This document shows positions 6,839 through 16,070 of a stretch of DNA of 64,000 nucleotides, piece by piece. The stretch spans positions 1-64,000 of the forward strand of contig JARLJS010000093.1 in assembly GCA_031291075.1 (NCBI GenBank), given 5' to 3'. A program made the translations under genes and the position numbers. The notes beneath the pieces were generated by a model that was given only the letters and a program-made list of their open reading frames with translations, was not told the DNA's origin and ran no database searches. Every line of letters begins with the position of its first letter. The first letter of the stretch is position 1. The stretch is from Nevskia sp. (GTDB taxonomy: Bacteria > Pseudomonadota > Gammaproteobacteria > Nevskiales > Nevskiaceae).

Positions 6839-9635
6839 AAATCTCCTCGCGCTGCTCGCGCTTGCCGTATTGGGCCGGGGCCAGCTGCCCGAGTGCGTCC
6901 ACGCTCTTGCGGATCGAAGGGTTCCACAGACCCTGCGCGACCCGCTGCAAATTGGCCTCGTGCGCCTTGATCGCCAGTTCGTCGAAGGGTTCCGCCTGTT
7001 CCTCCAGCAGCAGGTTGTACTGTTCCAGTTCGTCGCCTTTCAGCTTGGGCGGCCGCTCGGAGTTGAGCAGGGCGCGGCTGAAATCGTGGTAGACGTTGCC
7101 GGTCTCGAAGGTCGCCGCGGTGGTGGTGTCGATGAAGCCGTAGCTGGCGGCGCGGTTGAGGGCCTGTACCGCCGCTTCGGTGGCCTTCTTGCGCACCGGC
7201 AGGCTCTTGGCGATGGGCAGGTCGATCGACAGGGACTGCGCGTCCTGGGCCGCGGCGCGGCCCAGTTCCAGGCTGGCCTGGGCGGCGGCCAGCTTGCTGT
7301 CGTCGGTGCGGGCGGAGCCGGCCATGTCGTCGGCCGCCACCAGGTCCCGCAACCAGGCCAGGTAGCGCGGGCGGTCGTTGTTGGCCAGGGCCATGTCGGC
7401 CAGGCGCCGCCGTGCCTGGATGCCGCGGTCCAGGGGCTGCGGGAAGTTCCTGACGTAGTACTCGTAGGTGGACGCGGCCAGGTCGGGCAGCTTGGCCTGG
7501 TCGTACAACGTGGCGGCCAGCCAGCCGGCCTCGCGCCGCGTGTCCTCGCTCTCGGACGTGCGCTGCGAAACGCGCAGGTAGGCGGTGGCGGCCTGGGCCG
7601 GCTTGTTGTCCTTCTGGTAGGCCAGGGCCAGCTTCTTGTCGGCGTCCGCGATCAGGCTGTTGGTCGGGAAGCGGGCCCGGAAGCCCTCCAGCGTCTGCTC
7701 GGTGGCGCCCCAGTCCTGCAGCGAGAAGAACGCCGCCGCGGCGTCATAGTCGGCATTGGGGCGGATGCTGGCGTCGGGGGTGACCTGGCCCACCCGCAGG
7801 AAGTGGCGGGCGGCGGTGCGCAGGTCGCCGGCGGTCCGTGCGGCGTCACCCTGCTTATAGATCGAGGCGGCGAGCTGTTCCACCACCGTCTTGTGCGCGG
7901 GGTCGGCAGCAGGCGTCAGCGCCAGCAGCTGGGTGTAGGCGGCTTCGGCCTCGGCGTACTTGCCTTGCGCGAACTTGGAGTCGGCCAGCACCGCCAGCAC
8001 CTGGCTGCGCAGCGCCACCGGCGGCGGCGGGTTGGCGGCCAGTACGCGGTTGGCCAGGGTGATGGCCTGGTCAAGATCCTTGACCTCGTACAGGTCCTGG
8101 GCGGCGCGGGTCAGTACCGGTGCCCATTGCGGATGGGTCGGGAAGGTATCCGCCAGCTTGACGCTGGCGTCCACCGACTGGCGCAGCACCGCGGGCCGGT
8201 CGGCCGGGGTGACTTCCTTGCCCAGGCGTTGGTAGGCCTGCACCGCGGCGTAGGCCGCTTCCGGGGCCCGCGGGTTGTTGGGGTAGCCGTAGGCGGTCTT
8301 TAGGTATTGCTCGGCCGCGTCCTTGGTCTGGCCGCCGTCGTAAAGCGAATCGGCGTACAGCATGTTGATTTCGGGCAGCTTGGGATCCTGCGGGTAAATG
8401 TCGAGGATCTTGCGGTACCAGCCGGCCGCGGCGACGAAATCGGCGCGCTTGGTCGCGGCGTCGGCCGGCGGGTCCTGCTGCGCCTTGGCCTGGTAGTGGC
8501 GGCCGAGGTCCTCCAGGTGCCGGCGCAGCTCGGTCATCACCTCGGGGGTCGGCTGCTTGCCGCCCCAGTAGGCGGAAGCCGGCTCGTAGGCGGTGGCATA
8601 GCGTTCCTTCTCACGCACCACCAGGTCGCTGAAGCCGCCGTCCTGGTAGGCCGAGATCACGTGCGACTGGAATTGTGGCGCGCGCGGATGCATGGCGTGG
8701 CTTTCCACGAACGCCGCGTAGGCGTTGGCCGCATCGGTGTAGCGGCGCTTGTCCAACATCAGCTCGCCCAGCGCGCTGTACACCAGCGGATAGAAGCGCG
8801 GCTCGCCATGCTGCGCGAAGTACTGGTTGACGGCCTTGCCGCCCCCCATCTGGCCGAACGACAGGCTGGAGACGCGCAGGGCGTCGCGGGCGAGGTCCGC
8901 CTTGCCCACCGGCACCGCCTTGAGAGTGGCCTCGGGATCGTCCGGCTCGCCCGGCGGCAGCTCGCGATCGAGGATGGCGAAGAACACCGCCACGTCGTCG
9001 GCGTACTTCTGCTGCTGGAACTGCGACCAACCGTACTTGTACTGGGCCGGCACGAAGAACGGCGTCTCCTCGCCGAGGGCCATCACCATGCCGTATTCCT
9101 GCTCGGCCTCGGCATAGCGGCTGCGCCCGTACATCAACTCGCCGGCGCGGAAGTGGGCGTCGGCGATCAGTGGAGAGGTCGGGTAGTCGTGCTCCAGGCG
9201 CTGCAGCGTGACGATGGCCTGGTCGGTTTCGCCGCTGTTCTGGTAGGCGCGCGCGAGCTGGTACAGCACGCGGTCGCTGTCCTTGGCGTTGGGGCTCTGC
9301 AGCAGCTCCTTGTAGATGCGGATCGAATCCTTCAGGGCGGCGCCGTTGCTGGTATTGCCGGCGGTGTCCTCGACCTGCAGCTGCAGGTCGGCGATGCGCT
9401 TCATCGCTTCGGCGCGGGTGTCCGGGTCGGCGCTGAGCTCGAGCAGCTTGCGGTAGTTCTCCAGCGCCTTTTCCGGGTCAGCCGCCACCGGCTCCGATTG
9501 AATGATCGGCAGCTTGTCGGGGGCGGGCTGCTTGACGTTTTCGAGCGTCTTGATCGGCGGGGCCGCGTGTTTGACCGCCTCGGTCTGGCAGGCGGCGAGC
9601 GCGAGGCAGGCCGCGGCGAGCGCTGCGCGCTTCAT
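6822..9635 (-). CDS. Large TPR lipoprotein (937 aa)
   Basis: The N-terminus is a short lipoprotein signal (LAAC, Cys16). The rest is almost all helical repeats of TPR type from about residue 45 to 900, for example ALENYRKLLELSADPDTRAE, QLARAYQNSGETDQAIVTLQ and KLALAYQKDNKPAQAATAYL. Such proteins act as long scaffolds in the periplasm or at the outer membrane. Its start overlaps the stop of the preceding gene by four bases. The size and repeat density fit the big TPR subunits of Agl-Glt-like machines, but repeat proteins diverge fast and this needs profile searches to confirm. Confidence 0.75.
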   Translation of the reverse strand: MKRAALAAACLALAACQTEAVKHAAPPIKTLENVKQPAPDKLPIIQSEPVAADPEKALENYRKLLELSADPDTRAEAMKRIADLQLQVEDTAGNTSNGAALKDSIRIYKELLQSPNAKDSDRVLYQLARAYQNSGETDQAIVTLQRLEHDYPTSPLIADAHFRAGELMYGRSRYAEAEQEYGMVMALGEETPFFVPAQYKYGWSQFQQQKYADDVAVFFAILDRELPPGEPDDPEATLKAVPVGKADLARDALRVSSLSFGQMGGGKAVNQYFAQHGEPRFYPLVYSALGELMLDKRRYTDAANAYAAFVESHAMHPRAPQFQSHVISAYQDGGFSDLVVREKERYATAYEPASAYWGGKQPTPEVMTELRRHLEDLGRHYQAKAQQDPPADAATKRADFVAAAGWYRKILDIYPQDPKLPEINMLYADSLYDGGQTKDAAEQYLKTAYGYPNNPRAPEAAYAAVQAYQRLGKEVTPADRPAVLRQSVDASVKLADTFPTHPQWAPVLTRAAQDLYEVKDLDQAITLANRVLAANPPPPVALRSQVLAVLADSKFAQGKYAEAEAAYTQLLALTPAADPAHKTVVEQLAASIYKQGDAARTAGDLRTAARHFLRVGQVTPDASIRPNADYDAAAAFFSLQDWGATEQTLEGFRARFPTNSLIADADKKLALAYQKDNKPAQAATAYLRVSQRTSESEDTRREAGWLAATLYDQAKLPDLAASTYEYYVRNFPQPLDRGIQARRRLADMALANNDRPRYLAWLRDLVAADDMAGSARTDDSKLAAAQASLELGRAAAQDAQSLSIDLPIAKSLPVRKKATEAAVQALNRAASYGFIDTTTAATFETGNVYHDFSRALLNSERPPKLKGDELEQYNLLLEEQAEPFDELAIKAHEANLQRVAQGLWNPSIRKSVDALGQLAPAQYGKREQREEIYETLR

Positions 9636-11485
9636 TTAGGCTCATCCTTCAGCTGACTGTCGTAGACCCGCGCCAGGGCGAAGCGCGACTCGATCAGGTA
9701 TTTCTCGTTGAGCACCTTCTGTCTCTGCAGGTCGTCGGTGGCCACGTCCTGCAGCAGCTTGCCCTGCGCCTTCTCGGCCGTGGCAAGCTGCGGCAGCAGC
9801 GCATCGATCTTCGCGCGCAGCGCGTCCATGCGCTCGTAGGCGCCGACGAACTGCTCCGCGCCGGGGCTTGGCGCCAATTGCAGCTGCACCGCCTCGCCGG
9901 CGCCGGAAGCCTTGGTCCCGGCCGGCTCGGTCGCCGCGCCCAGCCGCTCGGCCATGCGCAGCTGCATGGCGGCCGCCGAGCCTGCCTCGTCGGGCGGCGC
10001 GTCGGACGGTTCGGAGGTGGACGGCTGCGCTTCAGGCTTGGCCGGGGCGGTCACCTCCTCGGTGGTGCGCGTCGCGTAACTCTGCTGCAGGTCGGCCAGG
10101 CGCGACTTCCAGTTCTGCAGGTTGAGCTGCAGCATGCGCACGTCGCGGAAATTCTTGAGCGCCTCCTGGAAGCGGTTTTCGGCGATCAGGGTCTGCAGAT
10201 AGAACGTTTCGGGCGCGTCCGGCAGGTCCTTCAGCTTCCAGGTCCAGCCGGTCTCGGCCTCGGCGTCGCGCTTGATCATGGTGGTCACCATGCGCCCGCT
10301 GCGCACGTGCTCCATCGCCTCGTCCAGGCGCGTGCGCGTCTGCTCCAGCGCCGGGATGGCGCGCTCGTAGTACTCCTTGGCCTGGATGTGGGCGCCCAGG
10401 CGGTCGAGCACATAGGGGATGGCCAGCATGCATTCCTGCACCGCCGGGTCCATCGGGTCGCGGTTGGTCAGCTCCACCCACGGCACCAGCGCCAGCTTGA
10501 GCTGGGCTTCCTCGCCGGCCGATTTGCCGGTGAGGTGGAACGGCGTGAGCTGGGCCCGTTTGTAGATGCTGTCCGAGTCGATGTAGCCCGGCCGCAGCAG
10601 CACCCCGATGGTGGCGAAGGAGGTGAACGCCGTGGGTTCCTTCGGCGCTTCGTCCCCCAGCTCGGCCTTCTTCTGCTGCGTGCCGCGCGGTGCCAGGTGC
10701 GCCCAGCCCAGCCCGAGCAGGGCCTTGTTGGAATACGGCCCGTCGGTGCGGATGCGCTCGAAGATCGGGACCGCGGTGCCGCCCTGCTGCGAGCGCAGGA
10801 AATGATAGGCCAGCGTCAGGTTGGCCTTGTCGCGCAGTGCCAGCGTCTCCGAGTCGGTCGGCGTCATGCGGCCGACGCGGTCCAGCACGTTGACCCCCTG
10901 TCCGACGCGGCCGTCGTTGATGAGCGCCACGCCCAGGTTGTAGCGCATCAGCTGGCTCTGGTCGCTGCCGTTGTCGCCCTGCGTGAGGACGTCCGCGGCC
11001 TCGCCGTAGCGCCCCTGCGCCAGCAGCACGCGCGACTGCAGGTCCTGCCAGTTCACCACCAGCTTCTTCGGCAGCTGGGCGTGCATGGCGTTGAGTTCGT
11101 CGGTGGCCTGCTGGTAGTAGCCGCGCTGGTAGTAGAAGTCCGCCAGGTGCAGGCGCGCCTGCGCCAGGCTGACCGGGTCGGTGGCGCTGGCGATCTGTTC
11201 GCGGTAGATGAGCTCGGCCCGCGCCGGGATGCCGAAGGCGAGCGTGTCGTCGGCCAGTTCGCGGTGGTAGGCCGTCCCCAGGCGCTGCGAGGGCGCGGAG
11301 GTGCGCATCTGCGACAGCAGGGCGGCGGCGTCCAGATAGCGGCCGTTGCCGGCGAGGAACTCGGCTTCGCGCACGCCGGGATCGTTCTCGCCGCCGGGGC
11401 TATAGACGTCGGCCGTGGGCGCCGCGGCGGCGGTGCCGGCGAGGGTCAGAAGGAAGACCGCGAGCTGTGTCGCGCCGCGCCTCAT
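9632..11485 (-). CDS. Secreted TPR protein (617 aa)
   Basis: Start chosen at 11485 (MRRGATQLAVFLLTLAGTAA), which gives a classical signal peptide cut near residue 22 and a four-base ATGA overlap with the preceding gene; the longer open frame upstream has no signal sequence. The mature protein carries helical repeats, for example AEFLAGNGRYLDAAALLSQM, LHLADFYYQRGYYQQATDEL and ALLGLGWAHLAP, then a charged C-terminal part (about 480-617) with possible coiled coil. The likely location is the periplasm, as partner of the other TPR proteins. Confidence 0.75.
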   Translation of the reverse strand: MRRGATQLAVFLLTLAGTAAAAPTADVYSPGGENDPGVREAEFLAGNGRYLDAAALLSQMRTSAPSQRLGTAYHRELADDTLAFGIPARAELIYREQIASATDPVSLAQARLHLADFYYQRGYYQQATDELNAMHAQLPKKLVVNWQDLQSRVLLAQGRYGEAADVLTQGDNGSDQSQLMRYNLGVALINDGRVGQGVNVLDRVGRMTPTDSETLALRDKANLTLAYHFLRSQQGGTAVPIFERIRTDGPYSNKALLGLGWAHLAPRGTQQKKAELGDEAPKEPTAFTSFATIGVLLRPGYIDSDSIYKRAQLTPFHLTGKSAGEEAQLKLALVPWVELTNRDPMDPAVQECMLAIPYVLDRLGAHIQAKEYYERAIPALEQTRTRLDEAMEHVRSGRMVTTMIKRDAEAETGWTWKLKDLPDAPETFYLQTLIAENRFQEALKNFRDVRMLQLNLQNWKSRLADLQQSYATRTTEEVTAPAKPEAQPSTSEPSDAPPDEAGSAAAMQLRMAERLGAATEPAGTKASGAGEAVQLQLAPSPGAEQFVGAYERMDALRAKIDALLPQLATAEKAQGKLLQDVATDDLQRQKVLNEKYLIESRFALARVYDSQLKDEPK

Positions 11486-12048
11486 TGCGCCGCCCTCCAG
11501 TCGTGGAACTGCAGTTGCGGGTCGCTCAGGTAGCCGTTGCGCTTGAGGTCGAACTCGAGCTCGGCCGGCGGCTGGCCCTTGTCGAAGCTGCCGTCGTAGC
11601 TGCCGGTGAAGGGAGGGTCGCCGGGCTTGGCGTCGGAATAGCGCGCGCTGAACTGGGCGCGGATGCGGTGGCTGCCCGGTTCCGCGGCGAGGCGCAGGAG
11701 GCGGTGCAGGCCGCGTTCCTGCAGCACGATCGACTCGAGCTCGTTGTACTGGTAATGCACCGGCGCGGCGTCGTCGACGGCGACAGTGATGTCCTTGAGC
11801 AGCATGCCGGGGATATGCACGCCGACGTACACGTCGACACGGGTGCGGGGCGGGTAGAGGTAATCGTGTTCGATGGCCTGCGCCTGCTGGTTGATGTCCA
11901 GCGCCTGCTCCTTCAGTTTCTGGATGTCCTGGTCGACCTGCAGCGGGGCGGGGTCCGCGGCTTGTGCCGGCCCTGCACCGACAGCGGCGGGGAGCAGAAT
12001 CGCGGCCAGTAGTCCGCGCCAGGCTCGTAGCGTTTTTGGTTTGATCAT
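11482..12048 (-). CDS. Secreted protein of unknown function, first gene of the ExbBD/TPR operon
   Basis: The 188-residue product has a signal peptide (cut after AQA near residue 30), a short helical stretch LQVDQDIQKLKEQALDINQQ that may form a coiled coil, then a beta-rich region (about 65-188) with alternating hydrophobic residues such as TRVDVYVGVHIPGML and SHRIRAQFSARYSD. I recognise no family. As the first gene of a chain of overlapping genes ending with ExbB, ExbD and the TonB-like protein, it is probably a periplasmic component of the same machine. Confidence 0.65.
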   Translation of the reverse strand: MIKPKTLRAWRGLLAAILLPAAVGAGPAQAADPAPLQVDQDIQKLKEQALDINQQAQAIEHDYLYPPRTRVDVYVGVHIPGMLLKDITVAVDDAAPVHYQYNELESIVLQERGLHRLLRLAAEPGSHRIRAQFSARYSDAKPGDPPFTGSYDGSFDKGQPPAELEFDLKRNGYLSDPQLQFHDWRAAQ

Positions 12049-12076
12049 GGGGAATGCGGGCGCACCGGAATGGCGA

Positions 12077-12106
12077 GTCTAACAAATGCTCCGGGGCTTG
12101 CGAAAA
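12077..12106 (-). promoter_or_regulatory. Possible promoter of the ExbBD/TPR operon
   Basis: On the minus strand, TTTTCG is followed after 18 bases by TTAGAC, about 30 bases before the ATG at 12048. Both boxes are weak matches to sigma-70 consensus. The 98-base gap to gloB is the only non-coding space upstream of the operon, so a promoter is expected here unless transcription continues from gloB. Confidence 0.25.
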
Positions 12107-12146
12107 CCGGAGCCTGCGCCAGGGCGGTGCGTGCGTCCGCCTTGGT

Positions 12147-12938
12147 TCAGCGCAGCACGCTCCTGTACTGGTCTTTCCAGCGGCGCAACGCGGCGAACAC
12201 CTCGACGGCATCCTGCGGCGGACGTCCCAGTCGCGCGGCGGCTGCCGCCACCAGCTCCGCTTGGTCGCAGCGCAGGAACGGATTGCAGGTGCGCTCACCG
12301 GCCAGCGTTCCCGGCACGCTCGGCCGTGCTTCCGCACGCAACCCCTGCACGCGCTCGATCTCGCGGGCGATGGCGGCATTGCCGGGCTCGGCGGTGCGGG
12401 CGAAGTCCAGGTTGGACAGCGTGTACTCGTGGGCGCAATAGACGGCGGTCTCCGGCGGCAGGGCACGCAGGCGCTGCAGCGAGGCGTACATCTGCTGCGG
12501 GGTGCCCTCGAACAGGCGTCCGCAGCCGCCGACGAACAGGGTGTCGCCGCAGAACAACAGTTTCGCCTCGGCTTCGTGATAGGCGATGTGCCCGAGGGTG
12601 TGCCCGGGAACGGACAAGATCTCGAAGTTAAGGTTCAGCCCGGGCAGGGCGACCCGCGCGCCGTCGTCCAGCGGCTGGGTCAACCCCGGGATGCTGCCTG
12701 CCTCCGCGCGGGGGCCGTACACCGGCACGTCCCATTCGCGCCGCAGGGCGCCGAGACCGCCGATGTGATCGGCGTGGTGGTGGGTGACCAGGATCGCCTC
12801 CAGCCGCAGGCCGCGCTGCCGCAGCGCCGCCAGCACCACCTCGCCGTCGCCGGGGTCGACCACGGCGGCCCGGCCATCGCCGTGGAGCAGCCACAGGTAG
12901 TTGTCGGCAAACGCGGGCAGCGGCGTCACGGTTATCAT
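12147..12938 (-). CDS. gloB: Hydroxyacylglutathione hydrolase (glyoxalase II)
   Basis: GloB hydrolyses S-D-lactoylglutathione to D-lactate and glutathione, the second step of methylglyoxal detoxification. The 263-residue product starts MITVTPLPAFADNYLWLL, matching the family start. The dinuclear metal motif THHHADH lies at residues 52-58, with further ligands in PGHTLGHIAY and FCGDTLFVGGCGR. The C-terminus NPFLRCDQAEL is the glutathione-site region. An in-frame ATG 57 bases upstream would add a non-conserved tail. It is divergent from the yafS-like gene with only 38 bases between starts, as in E. coli. Confidence 0.93.
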   Translation of the reverse strand: MITVTPLPAFADNYLWLLHGDGRAAVVDPGDGEVVLAALRQRGLRLEAILVTHHHADHIGGLGALRREWDVPVYGPRAEAGSIPGLTQPLDDGARVALPGLNLNFEILSVPGHTLGHIAYHEAEAKLLFCGDTLFVGGCGRLFEGTPQQMYASLQRLRALPPETAVYCAHEYTLSNLDFARTAEPGNAAIAREIERVQGLRAEARPSVPGTLAGERTCNPFLRCDQAELVAAAAARLGRPPQDAVEVFAALRRWKDQYRSVLR

Positions 12939-12976
12939 GTGCGGACTGTGGAGCGACATTTGCGAGGCGTCAACCC

Positions 12977-13768
12977 ATGCCCAACCGGTTAGCACTACGC
13001 GGCGGACAACCGTTCAGCCGTTACACGCTTACCCTCTGGCTGCGCAGCCCGCGCGGCCGCCGCCTGCTGGCGATGGAGGAGCGCGAGCTGCGGCTGCTGC
13101 TGCCGGACCTGTTCGGGCGTCACATCCTGCAGATCGGCAACTGGGGGCGTGGCCAGCGCCTGCTCGGGTCGGCCGACATGCTGCACCGGGCGGTACTCGG
13201 CACCTTGAGCGAAATGGACGCCCAGTCCCTGGTCGAGCCGGAGCAGCTGCCGGTGATGAGCAACAGCGTGGACGCGGTGCTGCTGCCGCACACGCTGGAA
13301 TTTTCCCCCCTGCCGCACAACGTTCTGCGCGAGACCAGCCGCGTCCTCACCGACCGCGGCCGCCTGCTGATTCTCGGCTTCAACCCCTGGAGCATGTGGG
13401 GGATCCGCCAGCGGCTGGGCATGCGCTATCGCGCCTTCCCGGCCGGTGCCCGCTTCTTCAACCCGGCGCGCCTGTGCGATTGGCTGGAGCTGCTGGACTT
13501 CGAGGTGATGCTGGTGCGCCGGTTCGGGGTCGGCTTCCCCTGGCTGGCGCCGAGCAGCGTCGGCGAGCCCGCCGGCCTGCACAGCCTGCTCAACCCCTTT
13601 GCCGAGTGCTATCTGATCATGGCGCGCAAGCGCGTCATCCCCATGTCGCTGGTGGGACGGCTGCCGCGGGCCCAGGTGAGGCCGCTGGTCGGGGGCGCCA
13701 TCGGCGGTGCCGTGTCGCGCCTGCCCGGTCTGCAGCGCAGCGGCGAATGGCCCCAGGCGGGTGAATAG
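12977..13768 (+). CDS. Class I SAM-dependent methyltransferase, YafS-like
   Basis: The 263-residue protein lies between gloB and rnhA exactly where E. coli has yafS, a methyltransferase of unknown substrate. The Rossmann motif I position reads [15 protein letters not shown], a weak version of the usual GxGxG. Motif post-II is recognisable in [20 protein letters not shown] and [13 protein letters not shown]. The substrate is unknown. The gene runs into rnhA with a short overlap, so the two are likely co-transcribed. Confidence 0.75.
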   Translation: MPNRLALRGGQPFSRYTLTLWLRSPRGRRLLAMEERELRLLLPDLFGRHILQIGNWGRGQRLLGSADMLHRAVLGTLSEMDAQSLVEPEQLPVMSNSVDAVLLPHTLEFSPLPHNVLRETSRVLTDRGRLLILGFNPWSMWGIRQRLGMRYRAFPAGARFFNPARLCDWLELLDFEVMLVRRFGVGFPWLAPSSVGEPAGLHSLLNPFAECYLIMARKRVIPMSLVGRLPRAQVRPLVGGAIGGAVSRLPGLQRSGEWPQAGE

Positions 13769-14231
13769 CAGGTTGAAGACGGTCGTCATCTACACCGACG
13801 GCGCCTGCCGCGGCAATCCCGGTCCGGGTGGCTGGGGTGCCCTGCTGCGCTGGAACGGTCACGAGCGCGAGCTCAGCGGCGGCGAAAACCCGACCACCAA
13901 CAACCGCATGGAACTGACCGCCGCCATCATGGCGCTGGACGCCCTGCGGCAGCCATGCCAGGTGGCACTCTACACCGACTCCGTCTACGTCAAGCAGGGC
14001 CTGACCGAATGGCTATCCGCCTGGAAGGCCCGCGGCTGGCGCACCGCCGACAAGAAGCCGGTGAAGAACCAGGACTTGTGGCAGCGGCTGGACGCCGCCG
14101 CTTCCCGCCACACCGTCGACTGGCACTGGGTCAAGGGCCATGCCGGCGACCCCGGCAACGAGGCGGCGGACCGCCTGGCCAATCAAGGACTGGAAGCCCA
14201 CATGAACGGCAACACGGTACGACGCGCATGA
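13761..14231 (+). CDS. rnhA: Ribonuclease HI
   Basis: RNase HI cuts the RNA strand of RNA-DNA hybrids. The four catalytic acids are present: Asp13 ([14 protein letters not shown]), Glu51 (NNRMELTA), Asp73 (YTDSVYV) and Asp137 (NEAADRLA), with His127 in WVKGHAG. The start is uncertain. GTG at 13761 gives 156 residues and an eight-base overlap with the previous gene; TTG at 13773 gives 152 residues and aligns better with the E. coli N-terminus. The stop overlaps the dnaQ start (ATGA). Confidence 0.93.
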   Translation: MNSRLKTVVIYTDGACRGNPGPGGWGALLRWNGHERELSGGENPTTNNRMELTAAIMALDALRQPCQVALYTDSVYVKQGLTEWLSAWKARGWRTADKKPVKNQDLWQRLDAAASRHTVDWHWVKGHAGDPGNEAADRLANQGLEAHMNGNTVRRA

Positions 14232-14959
14232 GCGCCGAGCGGCAGATCATTCTCGACACCGAAACGACCGGCCTGGAGGTGACCGAGGGCCATCGCGTGA
14301 TCGAGATCGGCTGCGTCGAAATCAAGAACCGGCGCGTCACCGGCAACAACTTCCACCACTATCTCAACCCGGACCGGGCCATTGACGCCGGAGCACTGGA
14401 GGTGCACGGCATCAGCGCCGAGTTCCTGGCCGACAAGCCGCGTTTCGGCGACGTCGCGGCCAGCCTGCTCGACTACCTGCGCGGCGCCGAGCTGGTGATC
14501 CACAACGCCGCCTTCGACGTCGGTTTCATCGACATGGAGCTGGACAAGGCCGGTCGTCCCGAGCGGCTGGGGCAGATCTGCGGCGTCGTCGACACGGTGT
14601 CGATGGCGCGCCGCCTGCATCCCGGCCAGAAGGCCAGCCTGGATGCGCTGTGCAAGCGTTACGGTGTGGATAACTCCAATCGTGACCTGCACGGCGCCCT
14701 GCTCGACGCGCGCCTGCTGGCGGATGTCTACCTGGCGATGACAGGCGGCCAGTCCGCGCTGATCCTGGAGCGCGAGGCGGGCGGCGCGGATCAGGGCCGC
14801 GACATCCTCGGCAACCTGCGCCAGTTGATCGAAGCCCCGGCGGTGCCGTTGCGGGTGATCCGCGCTGCCGAGGACGAGCTGGCGGCGCACCGGGAGCGGC
14901 TGGCCGGAATCGCCAAGAAGAGTGGGAAACTGTTGTGGCCGGGGGAAGTGCCGGCCTGA
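14228..14959 (+). CDS. dnaQ: DNA polymerase III subunit epsilon (3'-5' proofreading exonuclease)
   Basis: DnaQ removes misincorporated bases during replication. The 243-residue length equals that of E. coli. Exonuclease motifs are clear: ExoI DTETTGL (Asp10, Glu12), Exo[11 protein letters not shown], Exo[17 protein letters not shown] with His and Asp. The C-terminal tail beyond about residue 185 should bind the polymerase subunit. Its ATG overlaps the rnhA stop; in E. coli the two genes are instead divergent and overlapping at their promoters, so here the direction is tandem. Confidence 0.95.
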   Translation: MSAERQIILDTETTGLEVTEGHRVIEIGCVEIKNRRVTGNNFHHYLNPDRAIDAGALEVHGISAEFLADKPRFGDVAASLLDYLRGAELVIHNAAFDVGFIDMELDKAGRPERLGQICGVVDTVSMARRLHPGQKASLDALCKRYGVDNSNRDLHGALLDARLLADVYLAMTGGQSALILEREAGGADQGRDILGNLRQLIEAPAVPLRVIRAAEDELAAHRERLAGIAKKSGKLLWPGEVPA

Positions 14960-14975
14960 TCGGCACGCTGGTTCT

Positions 14976-15905
14976 TCAGCGGGCCTCAGCCAGCGCGGTG
15001 ATCACCTCGAAGTACGGCGGCCGGGACTCGCGCGAGGTCACCCGGCATTGCTCCACCTCAAGCCCGCAGGCCTTGAGCCATTGCTCCAGGGCCGCCGGCG
15101 CCACCCCCAGGTTGACATGGTCGTAGGCCTGCTTGGCCGCTTCGTGCCGGTGGGCGTTGAGCGTGACCACCACCAGGCGCCCGCCACGGCGGAGCAGACG
15201 CGCCGCTTCGGCGATCACGGTTTCCGGGTGGCGGGCGTAGCTGAGCGCGTGCATCAGGAAAATATGATCGAAGCGGGCCGGGGCAAAGGGCAGGGCATGC
15301 ATGTCGGCCTGGCAGTAGGCCACCTTGGCGCCGTTGCCGAGGCGTTTGCGGGCGGCGCCGAGCACCTTGGCGCTGATGTCCATGCACACCACCGAGCGCG
15401 CCCGCCCGGCGATCAGCTCGGCCAGCACGCCGTCGCCGCAGGCGATGTCCAGCACGTCACCCAGCTGCAGCAATCCGATCAGCGCATGCGCGGTGGCTTC
15501 CCAGGTGCGGCCCGGCGAGTAGTGCAGCTCCATGCGTCCGGCCACCGATTCGGCCCAGGTCTGCCCGGCCTTGCGAGACCGCACCACCTCGTCGGCCCGC
15601 TCGCGGTCGAGCCGCGCCTGGCGGTCGTCGAGTTGCTCGCGCATCAGCTTCCACAGCTCGGCTGCGCTGCTGTCCGCCCCGGCCAGCGTGTACAACGCCG
15701 CGCCACCGGTGCGCTGATCCTGCACCAGGCCGAAGCGTTTGAGGCGTGCCAGGTGAGTCGAAACACGGCTTTGCGCGAGGCCGGTGACCTCGGTCAGTTC
15801 GGCCACCGACAGGGCATGGGCTTCCAGCAGGAGCAACAGGCGCAGGCGGCTGGGATCGGCCAGCAGCCGGCTTAATTCTGTGCTCTGGGCGATGCTCAAT
15901 TTCAT
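14976..15905 (-). CDS. ArsR-family HTH / SAM-dependent methyltransferase fusion
   Basis: Residues about 5-85 form an ArsR winged helix (LADPSRLRLLLLLEAHALSV, then TGLAQSRVSTHLARLKRFGL). Residues about 140-300 are a class I methyltransferase with motif I GDVLDIACGDGVLAEL and an FDHIFLMHALSYA segment. No obvious Cys metal site of ArsR sensors is visible. Proteins of this fused type are widespread and often neighbour methionine-cycle genes, but no such genes are next to it here. The substrate is unknown. It is convergent with dnaQ, 16 bases apart. Confidence 0.85.
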   Translation of the reverse strand: MKLSIAQSTELSRLLADPSRLRLLLLLEAHALSVAELTEVTGLAQSRVSTHLARLKRFGLVQDQRTGGAALYTLAGADSSAAELWKLMREQLDDRQARLDRERADEVVRSRKAGQTWAESVAGRMELHYSPGRTWEATAHALIGLLQLGDVLDIACGDGVLAELIAGRARSVVCMDISAKVLGAARKRLGNGAKVAYCQADMHALPFAPARFDHIFLMHALSYARHPETVIAEAARLLRRGGRLVVVTLNAHRHEAAKQAYDHVNLGVAPAALEQWLKACGLEVEQCRVTSRESRPPYFEVITALAEAR

Positions 15906-15961
15906 TCGGCTACGGGCGCGGCGATTGGCAGAGTCAGGATGTGCCTGCCCGGTTCAAATGG

Positions 15962-16058
15962 GTGAGACGTGAGACGTGAGACGTGAGACGAAAGCGTGAA
16001 GCAGGAACGGGCGCATCAGCTGCTTTTCACGTCTCACCTCTCACGTTTCACGTCTCAC
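15962..16058. repeat. Heptamer-built inverted repeat (GTGAGAC family), copy 1
   Basis: Four exact tandem copies of GTGAGAC lie at 15962-15989. Facing them at 16024-16058 are five complementary heptamers (TTTTCAC, GTCTCAC, CTCTCAC, GTTTCAC, GTCTCAC). The arms can pair into a stem of nearly 30 base pairs with some mismatches and a loop of about 35 bases. It lies just beyond the phasin stop and before the ArsR-methyltransferase start, so it may end phasin transcription or protect its mRNA. A second element built on a similar heptamer is at 25361. Confidence 0.75.
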
Positions 16059-16070
16059 GGCTTTTGCCGT

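Noticed and set aside
8307-9656. Long plus-strand open frame opposite the 937-residue TPR lipoprotein
   Set aside because: Composition is typical antisense shadow (Val/Gly/Leu/Arg/His repeats) and there is no ribosome site or family similarity.
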